DNA of 6,773 nucleotides from JAYODZ01 sp965660195 (lineage in GTDB: Bacteria; Pseudomonadota; Alphaproteobacteria; RS24), in assembly GCA_965660195.1 (NCBI GenBank), contig CBFHZM010000083.1, positions 1 to 6,773 on the forward strand. Reading direction: 5' to 3'. The position numbers and the translations under genes were made by a program. Positions 1 to 5,512 of the stretch are shown here, piece by piece. The notes beneath the pieces were generated by a model. It searched no databases. It saw nothing but the letters and a program-made list of their open reading frames with translations, and was not told the DNA's origin. Each line of letters opens with the position of its first letter. The first letter of the stretch is position 1.

Positions 1-119
1 CCGATAGTCTGGAAGGGCAAGCTGATGCGCTTCTACACAAGCGATTTGATCCGGTAGTTCACGTGGCGCTGCGTTCCATGTGGCAAGCGGGAAGGGCTGA
101 TGCATTTCTAAATGTGTGA
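1..119 (+). CDS. C-terminal end of an unrecognised protein (5' end outside window)
   Basis: An open frame runs in from the left edge and ends at TGA 117-119. The first complete codon is at 3-5. The visible 38 residues contain the segments LLHKRFDPVVHVALRSM and WQAGRADAFLNV, a mix of charged and hydrophobic residues that looks like a real soluble, probably helical, C-terminus. No catalytic motif or membrane segment is visible and I do not recognise the family. The stop lies 23 bp from the stop of the convergent cysteine synthase gene, and I see no clear hairpin terminator in that gap. The call rests on the frame being open from the edge, natural-looking composition and close packing against the next gene. 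It could be a chance open frame, since only 117 bp are visible. Confidence 0.55.
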   Translation, partial: DSLEGQADALLHKRFDPVVHVALRSMWQAGRADAFLNV

Positions 120-142
120 CCGTCGCCCGCATAAAGCACTAC

Positions 143-1141
143 CTAAAGCCAGTTGGGCACCGGTAGATTTTTATTACGCAGGAATTCAGGATTGAAGAGT
201 TTGCTCATATAGCGCGTGCCGTAATCGCATAGAATGGTGACGATGACATGTCCTGGGCCCAAATCCTGAGCCATGCGGATGGCACCCGCAACATTGATGC
301 CACTCGATCCACCTAAGCAAAGCCCCTCTTCACGTAACAAATCAAACACGATCGGGAGAGCTTCTTCATCGGAGATTTGGTAAGCATCATCGATCGGAGC
401 TCCCTCAATATTTGCTGTCACGCGACCTTGCCCAATGCCCTCAGTAATCGAATTTCCCTCGGCTTTCAGTTCGCCATGCTTGATCCAGTTATACATCGAA
501 GCGCCCATCGGGTCAGCGGCCGCAATCCGAATATTGGGGTTCTTCGACTTCAAGAATACTCCAGTACCAGCGAGCGTGCCGCCAGTGCCAATGGCACAGG
601 TAAAGCCGTCAACTTTGCCCTCGGTCTGGGCCCAAATTTCCGGGCCCGTCATATCGATATGAGCCTGGCGGTTAGCGACATTGTCGAATTGATTCGCCCA
701 AATTGCGCCCGCTGCGTTTTCAGATGCCAGTTTTTCGGCCAGTCGCCCAGAATATTTTATGTAATTATTATCATCCTTATACGGAACAGCCGGCACTTCA
801 ATCAGCTCGGCGCCGACGAGGCGGAGCATGTCTTTTTTCTCTTGGCTCTGAGTTTCGGGTATCACAATCACAGATTTATAACCTAGGGCATTGGCAACCA
901 AAGCAATACCGATGCCGGTGTTACCCGCCGTGCCCTCAACAATTGTGCCGCCAGGGCGCAGTGATCCACTCGCCTCGGCGGCGCGTATAATCGACAAAGC
1001 TGCGCGATCCTTAACCGATTGCCCAGGATTCATGAACTCGGCCTTACCAAGAATGGTGCATCCGGTTAGATCAGATGCCTTGTTGAGGCGGATCAGAGGC
1101 GTATTGCCAATGGCGCTAATGATATCGCCACAAAATTGCAT
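143..1141 (-). CDS. cysK: Cysteine synthase (O-acetylserine sulfhydrylase), PLP-dependent, fungal CysB-like subtype
   Basis: This 332-residue protein should convert O-acetylserine and sulfide to cysteine in the cytoplasm, the last step of sulfur assimilation. It has the fold-type II PLP enzyme layout: NTPLIRL at 13-19, the Schiff-base lysine K44 in NPGQSVKDR (38-46), the substrate loop TAGNT at 71-75, the phosphate-binding GTGGT at 185-189, and GGSSG at 277-281, where S279 should contact the pyridine nitrogen. Length is normal for the family. The loop reads TAGNT where classical bacterial CysK has TSGNT, and the segments EGTAGNTGIGIA and NQFDNVANRQAH recall fungal CysB-type enzymes. A cystathionine beta-synthase-like or other beta-replacement activity cannot be excluded. 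The start is ATG 1141, supported by an AAGGGAAG ribosome site 5 bases upstream. The gene is transcribed away from the ChrR-like gene and shares its AT-rich promoter region, which contains a strong inverted repeat. Confidence 0.93.
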   Translation of the reverse strand: MQFCGDIISAIGNTPLIRLNKASDLTGCTILGKAEFMNPGQSVKDRAALSIIRAAEASGSLRPGGTIVEGTAGNTGIGIALVANALGYKSVIVIPETQSQEKKDMLRLVGAELIEVPAVPYKDDNNYIKYSGRLAEKLASENAAGAIWANQFDNVANRQAHIDMTGPEIWAQTEGKVDGFTCAIGTGGTLAGTGVFLKSKNPNIRIAAADPMGASMYNWIKHGELKAEGNSITEGIGQGRVTANIEGAPIDDAYQISDEEALPIVFDLLREEGLCLGGSSGINVAGAIRMAQDLGPGHVIVTILCDYGTRYMSKLFNPEFLRNKNLPVPNWL

Positions 1142-1146
1142 AATGG

Positions 1147-1154
1147 CTTCCCTT
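1147..1154 (-). promoter_or_regulatory. Ribosome binding site of the cysteine synthase gene
   Basis: Read on the - strand, the sequence is AAGGGAAG, ending 5 bases before ATG 1141 (7 bases if the core is taken as AAGGGA). It is the clearest Shine-Dalgarno match in the window and supports that start codon. Confidence 0.65.
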
Positions 1155-1191
1155 GTTTTGGATTGGCCTGAACGTTAAAAAATTATTTGCC

Positions 1192-1215
1192 AAATTTATA
1201 ACTCGTTATAAATTT
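1192..1215. promoter_or_regulatory. Perfect inverted repeat, probable operator (11-bp arms, 2-bp centre)
   Basis: The left arm AAATTTATAAC (1192-1202) and the right arm GTTATAAATTT (1205-1215) are exact reverse complements separated by TC. Symmetry of this length in the middle of a divergent promoter region is typical of a binding site for a dimeric repressor or activator. It lies about 50 bp from the cysteine synthase start and about 36 bp from the ChrR-like start, so one bound dimer could control both directions. It is not followed by a T-run that would make it a normal intrinsic terminator, and both flanking genes point away from it. The regulator is unknown: no transcription factor gene other than the ChrR-like protein is visible, and ChrR proteins are not known to bind DNA. 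Confidence 0.6.
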
Positions 1216-1236
1216 ACATAAATATAGTTATGAAGT

Positions 1237-1242
1237 GAAGAG
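1237..1242 (+). promoter_or_regulatory. Ribosome binding site deciding the GTG start of the ChrR-like gene
   Basis: GAAGAG lies 9 bases before GTG 1252. A second in-frame GTG at 1258 would be 15 bases away, which is too far, so the site favours 1252. An in-frame TGA at 1231-1233 rules out any earlier start. Confidence 0.45.
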
Positions 1243-1251
1243 ACTAGACCA

Positions 1252-1908
1252 GTGAACGTGCATTTACCACCAGATGCGATCGTAGAGAGGCTTGTGGCGC
1301 AATATGCGACAGGAGCGCTTGGGTCTGGCATGAATGTCCTCATGGCATGTCTGCTGACCATGCGGCCTGAGCTGCGCCGAGAATATGAGCAAATGACGGC
1401 TTTGCAGGGTGCTTTCTTGAATGATTCGGATCAAGTCGAGATGTCTGAGAATAGTCTCGAGCAGATGTTGGGCCGATTATCGGAAGAAGATGTCCAGCTC
1501 GACGAGCCGACACCAGCTAATATGAATTCGGATTTGCCAAGCCCGTTGCGTGCTGTTTTGTCGCGTGAGATTGAGAATATTAGCTGGCGGTTTCTCTATC
1601 CAGGCGTCCGCCAGGCACGGCTAAATATAGGTGGCCGTGATGAAGATATAAGGCTTCTGAAAATCAAGCCCGGAAAGGCCGCGCCACGTCATACCCATGA
1701 CGGGTTTGAGGCAACGCTTGTGTTGCGCGGCGCCTTCCGTGACGAGGGCAGACTTTTTGTTCGCGGAGATATTGCGATTGCAAATGGTCGTGTAGATCAT
1801 CGTCCTCGAGCCGAGGGTGATGAGGATTGCTATTGTCTAGCTGTTACGACCGGTTCCTTGCGGGTTACAGATAATCTGAAGCGTGTCTTCCGCGATTTCC
1901 TGAACTAA
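1252..1908 (+). CDS. ChrR-like cupin protein with degenerate anti-sigma domain
   Basis: This 218-residue protein matches the length and two-domain plan of ChrR, the anti-sigma factor that holds ECF sigma factor RpoE until singlet oxygen or related stress releases it. The C-terminal half is a cupin with an intact metal site: H147, H149, E153 (in RHTHDGFE) and H183 (in DHRP), followed by the family's DCYCLA segment (192-197). The N-terminal half keeps the shape of the ZAS anti-sigma domain (AQYATGAL at 16-23, then an amphipathic helix). Against recalled R. sphaeroides ChrR, however, zinc ligands H6, H31, C35 and C38 align with A9, L34, R38 and L41, so none is kept. No sigma factor gene is adjacent: upstream is the divergent cysteine synthase. 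It starts at GTG 1252 and ends 2 bp before the next gene, so it heads an operon with the DUF6134 and SDR genes. It may be a zinc-independent anti-sigma factor, a paralogue modulating a distant RpoE/ChrR pair, or a metal-dependent cupin sensor or enzyme. Confidence 0.82.
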   Translation: MNVHLPPDAIVERLVAQYATGALGSGMNVLMACLLTMRPELRREYEQMTALQGAFLNDSDQVEMSENSLEQMLGRLSEEDVQLDEPTPANMNSDLPSPLRAVLSREIENISWRFLYPGVRQARLNIGGRDEDIRLLKIKPGKAAPRHTHDGFEATLVLRGAFRDEGRLFVRGDIAIANGRVDHRPRAEGDEDCYCLAVTTGSLRVTDNLKRVFRDFLN

Positions 1909-1910
1909 TC

Positions 1911-2672
1911 ATGGTGCGTTTTGGAGCCGTCTTTCTGGCGCTCTGGGTGAGTTTTCTGACCGCCTCGGTGGCATCTGCCAAAACAGATCTTGCAACTTTA
2001 GATTGGCGGGCGGGAATACCCGCCAGTGGCGAGAAGGCTTTTACAATCTGGCGCAAGGGCAAGCAAGTTGGCTTTCAGCACCTGTCGTTCGAACGGGAGG
2101 GCGATCGGGTCAAGCTTGATATCCATGCTGAGATCACCATCAAGCTTGGTTTCATTACTTTGTTTAATTACGTCCACCGCAATAGTGAGGTTTGGCAAGC
2201 GGGTAAACTTGTGTCGCTCGACAGCGAAACCGATAATGATGGCGATTATGAATTTGCACAGATTACCCGCGACAATCAGGGGAAACTACAAGTTGCGGGT
2301 AGCCGTTATAAAGGCGAGGCACCAGCATCGCTTTTAACAACCAGTTATTTCATTCCGGCCTTTGTGGCGCAGACGCGGTTGATCAATAGCCAGAATGGGA
2401 GCCTGTTGGCGGTTTCGCCTAAATTTATCGGCGATGAGACTATCATAGGAGCGGCTGGCGAGGTCATAGCACAACGCTACCGCCTGGAAGGCGATCTAGC
2501 GCTCGATATCTGGTACGATCAGTCGGGGGCTTGGCAAAAATCGGCCTTCGTCCCGAAAGGGCATACCTACCGCGATCTCGACCCTCTGACGCGCGCTGAT
2601 GTTATCACTTACCAAGCTGTCAACCCAAATCACTTGCCAGCCGCCGCGACGTGGCAAACACCGCGCAACTAA
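1911..2672 (+). CDS. Secreted DUF6134-family protein
   Basis: This 253-residue protein has a clean Sec signal peptide: a basic start (MVRF), a hydrophobic core (about 5-17) and a signal peptidase I site ASA|K after residue 23, so it should act in the periplasm. The mature part looks beta-rich, with conserved-looking blocks FNYVHRNSEVWQAGKLVSLDS, a DNDGDYEF turn, TSYFIPAF and a C-terminal LALDIWYDQSGAW. These resemble DUF6134, a family of unknown function with DUF3108-like character. The tyrosines and tryptophans of a lipid- or polymer-binding beta fold are plausible, but no catalytic residues can be named. The ATG lies 2 bp after the stop of the ChrR-like gene with no strong ribosome site, which suggests translational coupling; GTG 1914 is an alternative. 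In this context a role in handling or sensing modified envelope lipids is a reasonable guess, not a demonstrated function. Confidence 0.82.
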   Translation: MVRFGAVFLALWVSFLTASVASAKTDLATLDWRAGIPASGEKAFTIWRKGKQVGFQHLSFEREGDRVKLDIHAEITIKLGFITLFNYVHRNSEVWQAGKLVSLDSETDNDGDYEFAQITRDNQGKLQVAGSRYKGEAPASLLTTSYFIPAFVAQTRLINSQNGSLLAVSPKFIGDETIIGAAGEVIAQRYRLEGDLALDIWYDQSGAWQKSAFVPKGHTYRDLDPLTRADVITYQAVNPNHLPAAATWQTPRN

Positions 2673-2716
2673 AGACGCTGATTTGCCAAAACAGCCTGCG
2701 GCTCTATCTTAGGTTC

Positions 2717-3499
2717 ATGACACGGATATCTCTCAAACCTGCGCGACCGCAAGACGGCGTCGTTTGGATTACAGGCGGCAGCTCGGGTATTGGGGCGCAG
2801 CTGGCCCGCGAATATGCGGCGAGAGGCTGGACTGTCGCCATTACGGCTCGGGATCAAAAAATGCTCGCGAGTGTCGCGCAGGGTCAGCGAAATATCTATG
2901 TCTATCATGGCGATGTAACCAAGCGGCGCGATATGGCGCGGATCGTAACCGCCATTGAGCAGGAGCATGGTGCAATTGCTTTGGCTATTTTGAATGCCGG
3001 CATTTATTTACCAACAGATCTACCTCATTTTGATGCTGGAATTTTTGATCGAAGCTTTGCCGTCAATCTGACGGGGACGGTCAATGGCCTTGCGCCTCTT
3101 GTGCCGCGCATGGTCGAGCGAGGGCAGGGGCAGATCGCTCTCATGGCCTCGGTTGCGGGGTTTGGAGGGTTGCCAACATCAGCGGCCTATGGCGCGACAA
3201 AGGCTGCACTTCTCAATATGGGAGAGGCTCTGGCCATGGAGCTTGCCGCCTCCGGGGTAATGGTGCATATCATCGCACCGGGTTTTGTTGAGACCCCTGC
3301 GACCGATGTTAATCGATTTGCCATGCCATTCTTGCAACCCGTTGATATTGCGGCACGGCGGATTTTTGAAGGGCTGAATAAGGGGCGATTTTTTATCGTT
3401 TTTCCGCGCCGTTTCGCTCTTATCTTGCGCTTCCTTAATCTGTTGCCGCGAAATATCTATGTCGGTCTGTTTCGTGCCGTGTTACGCCGGCGTTCCTAG
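2717..3499 (+). CDS. Short-chain dehydrogenase/reductase (classical SDR)
   Basis: This is a cytoplasmic NAD(P)(H)-dependent oxidoreductase of 260 residues. All classical SDR landmarks are present: the cofactor loop TGGSSGIG (19-26), an arginine after the second strand (R45 in TARD) that points to NADP(H), D66 at the adenine side, NAG (93-95), and the catalytic tetrad N117, S145, Y158, K162 (YGATK). The C-terminal tail, from about 225, is rich in arginine and large hydrophobics (RFALILRFLNLL), suggesting association with the membrane surface and thus possibly a lipid substrate; the substrate is not identifiable. ATG 2717 is chosen because it puts the usual short lead before the Rossmann strand, although the AGG ribosome site is only 3 bases away. 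An in-frame GTG at 2651, inside the DUF6134 gene, would add 22 residues. The gene is third in the ChrR-like operon and ends 9 bp from the convergent CFA-like gene. SDRs recur in ChrR-linked lipid clusters. Confidence 0.9.
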   Translation: MTRISLKPARPQDGVVWITGGSSGIGAQLAREYAARGWTVAITARDQKMLASVAQGQRNIYVYHGDVTKRRDMARIVTAIEQEHGAIALAILNAGIYLPTDLPHFDAGIFDRSFAVNLTGTVNGLAPLVPRMVERGQGQIALMASVAGFGGLPTSAAYGATKAALLNMGEALAMELAASGVMVHIIAPGFVETPATDVNRFAMPFLQPVDIAARRIFEGLNKGRFFIVFPRRFALILRFLNLLPRNIYVGLFRAVLRRRS

Positions 3500-3508
3500 C
3501 TGGCCTAA

Positions 3509-4723
3509 CTATTCTTTTAGCAGACCAATTTGCGCGACATTGATGGCGCCGCTGCGGAATCCTGCCTCGCAATAAGAAAGATAATAGGACCACATATTCT
3601 TGAACCTCTCATCGAAACCGAGCTTCTTAAGGTTCGGCCATTGTTCGAGAAAAGTTTTTTTCCAGTGGGCTAAGGTGCGAGCGTAATCAAGGCCGAAATT
3701 CTCGTAGGCATATTCGTGCAGATTGGCTAATTTAAACTGCTCGCGCAGTTTCGAGGGGCTTGGCAACATGCCACCTGGAAAAATGTACCGCTGGATGAAA
3801 TCGACCCCTTTGCTGTATTTTTCGAAATTGTCATCGTCAATGGTGATAATTTGTAGTCCCGCGCGTCCCCCGGGCTTGAGGGCGGTAAAAATAGTTTCAA
3901 AATAACTCGGCCAATAGCTTTGGCCTACAGCTTCAAACATTTCGATCGACACAATACGATCAAATTGCTCGTTGAGATCGCGATAATCTTGGAAGCGTAA
4001 ATTGACGCGATCCTCGAGCCCGTGCCGCTGCATGCGGTCTTTGGCAAACTCCAATTGAGCTGGGGAAATAGTGATACCGGTTAACCGATTGCCGAGATCT
4101 CGGCCGGCAAATTCAGCAAAACCACCCCATCCGCAGCCAATTTCGAGCACATGATCGTCGGGGGTAATCTTAGCAATATTGGCGATCGATCGGTATTTCG
4201 CATGTTGCGCTTGTTCGAGGCTCATATTTTCAGTTGTAAAAAGCGCCGAAGAGTAGGTCATGCTTGGGTCGAGCCATGTTTCGTAAAAAGCGTTGCCCAG
4301 ATCGTAATGGGCGTGGATGTTTTTCTGCGCCCCGCGCCGAGAATTCGGCCGTAGTTTGTGAACCAGCAAATGCGCTATGCGGCCAAGTGTCGATCGGTCA
4401 ATGATCTTGGTGATGGCTTCCAAGTTTTTCGACAATAAGGTCAGCAATCTCGTCAGGTCATCAGTTTCAATCTGACCATCCATATAGGCTTCAGCGAAAC
4501 CGATTGAGCCGCCACGAAATATGCGCGTGAGAGCGGCATAGTCATTGATCCGTAAATCCGCCACATCGCTTGCGTGTTGGTCGCCGACGACATCGCGCGA
4601 CCCATCTGGATAGGTGACATCAAGACGACCAATTTTTATTTGTTTGAGGGCGAGAGTGAAAAGGCGAGCCTGTGCGGACTTTAGAATTTTCGGTGCTGTT
4701 TGGCGCGGTGTCTCATTGACCAT
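3509..4723 (-). CDS. Cyclopropane-fatty-acid-synthase-like SAM-dependent methyltransferase
   Basis: This 404-residue protein belongs to the CFA synthase family, which uses SAM to add a one-carbon unit to cis double bonds of phospholipid acyl chains at the inner membrane. It shows the helical N-terminal region, AHYDLGN (138-144), the SAM loop LEIGCGWGG (193-201), QDYRDL (245-250), MFEAVG with E264, FIQRYIFPGG (309-318), Y347 in NFGLDY, and the active-site cysteine C385 (YYLSYCEAGF). Against recalled E. coli Cfa, bicarbonate-site residues E239, Y317 and active-site C354 are kept as E264, Y347 and C385, but C139 is S159 and H266 is Q291 (GLQIITI). It may therefore make a methylated product, as Rhodobacter UfaM does, rather than a cyclopropane ring. 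ATG 4723 has a distant GAGAG 11 bases upstream; GTG 4744 would add 7 residues but has no ribosome site. It is the last gene of an operon, just downstream of the DUF1365 gene. Confidence 0.9.
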   Translation of the reverse strand: MVNETPRQTAPKILKSAQARLFTLALKQIKIGRLDVTYPDGSRDVVGDQHASDVADLRINDYAALTRIFRGGSIGFAEAYMDGQIETDDLTRLLTLLSKNLEAITKIIDRSTLGRIAHLLVHKLRPNSRRGAQKNIHAHYDLGNAFYETWLDPSMTYSSALFTTENMSLEQAQHAKYRSIANIAKITPDDHVLEIGCGWGGFAEFAGRDLGNRLTGITISPAQLEFAKDRMQRHGLEDRVNLRFQDYRDLNEQFDRIVSIEMFEAVGQSYWPSYFETIFTALKPGGRAGLQIITIDDDNFEKYSKGVDFIQRYIFPGGMLPSPSKLREQFKLANLHEYAYENFGLDYARTLAHWKKTFLEQWPNLKKLGFDERFKNMWSYYLSYCEAGFRSGAINVAQIGLLKE

Positions 4724-4750
4724 GGATCTTGTTACTCTCTGCACGTTCGT

Positions 4751-5512
4751 TTAATTTTTTTTCGGATGTCTTATAAATGCTACGCCTTTTAAAAATAATC
4801 GTAAAGCCTCGAAATGAATGGCAAAAATAATTTTGAACGTCATCAAAGGATAGAGCAAACAAGCCCGCAGGAGAGAGGCGTCTGAAAGGCTAACGCGCGT
4901 TCCAGAAAAACTTGTGACGAGCAAGGGTGTATTGTTTTGGGTTTCGCGGATGACGAGGCGTGCCTCATCGGTTGGGAGGGCGGTTGAGAAATGATACTCT
5001 GCCTCCATGCCGATAAAAGGCGAGACGTGAAAGTCTTTGTTATGGGAATGGTGCGCCGCGCTGTTCACGCCATTGTCCAGAGAGGTGAAATAGATATGTT
5101 TTTCACCAAATGTATTGCGCACTTCATAGAGCAGGGCCACGAGGGCATCGTTTTGCATGATGTAATAGACGGAAAGTGGATTAAAGACATATCCCAAGAT
5201 ACGCGGATAGCAGAGCAGGAGGACGCTGTCGGGGCGCGCTAAGCCTTGGGCGGCGCACTGCTCATCGACAAAGTCTCGCAGTGACCGTTGATCTTGATAG
5301 CCGTGATCGCGATCATAAATCGCGTAAAGGTTAAAGCTGTTATGCGAAAACAGCCGCGTTTTCAGCGCGACATGGTCTAGGCGATCGAGATCGATCAATA
5401 ATGAAAAAACACGATAGGAAAACTTATGCCGCCGTGGCGTATAACGCGCGTGCCGAACGGCTCCGAAATAGAGCTGGGCATCATCCTTATTCAGCAGCGA
5501 GTTTAAGGTCAC
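4751..5512 (-). CDS. DUF1365 family protein of a lipid-modification cluster
   Basis: This 253-residue protein belongs to DUF1365 (COG3496). Recognisable blocks are YFGAVRHARYTPRRHKFSY (15-33), YPRILGYVFNPLSVYY (102-117), YEVRNTFGE (129-137) and KDFHVSPF (159-166). The many conserved His, Arg and Tyr residues suggest an enzyme, but its reaction is not established. The C-terminus has a hydrophobic stretch (about 219-246) followed by a basic tail (RHPKKN), consistent with membrane association. The family is repeatedly found between COG2907 flavoproteins and CFA-like methyltransferases, exactly as here, and related R. sphaeroides genes belong to the singlet-oxygen regulon. The start is GTG 5512, which overlaps the end of the flavoprotein gene by 26 bases and implies translational coupling; there is no in-frame ATG before the conserved region. 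The stop lies 27 bp before the chosen start of the methyltransferase. Confidence 0.88.
   Translation of the reverse strand: MTLNSLLNKDDAQLYFGAVRHARYTPRRHKFSYRVFSLLIDLDRLDHVALKTRLFSHNSFNLYAIYDRDHGYQDQRSLRDFVDEQCAAQGLARPDSVLLLCYPRILGYVFNPLSVYYIMQNDALVALLYEVRNTFGEKHIYFTSLDNGVNSAAHHSHNKDFHVSPFIGMEAEYHFSTALPTDEARLVIRETQNNTPLLVTSFSGTRVSLSDASLLRACLLYPLMTFKIIFAIHFEALRLFLKGVAFIRHPKKN

Larger units (their letters stand above)
1142..1251. promoter_or_regulatory. Divergent promoter region between cysteine synthase and the ChrR-like operon
   Basis: This 110-bp AT-rich gap is the only sizeable non-coding stretch in the window, and must carry promoters for the - strand cysteine synthase gene and probably for the + strand three-gene operon. 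AT richness is concentrated at about 1172-1230. Possible -10-like elements are TATAAA (1207-1212) and TATAGT (1223-1228) on the + strand, but neither has a convincing -35 partner at 16-18 bp. I see no TGATCC element of the kind bound by Rhodobacter RpoE within the gap. The central inverted repeat is listed separately. The promoter role is inferred from gene orientation and composition; exact promoters cannot be assigned by eye. Confidence 0.65.

Noticed and set aside
377..886. Open frame of 169 codons on the + strand
   Set aside because: It lies wholly within the well-supported cysteine synthase gene on the other strand, has no recognisable motif and reads as an antisense shadow. The same holds for the other + strand frames between 435 and 1178.
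1865..2198. Two - strand frames of 65-66 codons across the ChrR-like and DUF6134 genes
   Set aside because: They are antisense to strongly supported genes, have no ribosome site or family features, and have shadow-like composition.
2651..2716. GTG 2651 as SDR start, giving a 282-residue protein
   Set aside because: The extra 22 residues come from sequence overlapping the end of the DUF6134 gene, and SDRs usually start shortly before the TGxxxGxG strand; ATG 2717 fits better, though its ribosome site is poorly spaced.
2669..2968. - strand frame of 99 codons over the SDR N-terminus
   Set aside because: It is antisense to the conserved SDR cofactor-binding region, and low-complexity Arg/Ala content fits a shadow frame.
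3480..3540. Bidirectional terminator between the convergent SDR and methyltransferase genes
   Set aside because: I found no stable GC-rich hairpin with a T-run in or around the 9-bp gap; the short TTTT near 3515 lacks a convincing stem.
4175..4195. Repeated GATCG/CGATCG motifs across the window
   Set aside because: They are scattered in coding sequence without regular spacing and fit codon usage or composition, so I do not call them a repeat family.
4151..5242. + strand frames of 67 and 83 codons opposite the methyltransferase and DUF1365 genes
   Set aside because: Both are antisense to conserved motifs of recognised families and have no independent support.
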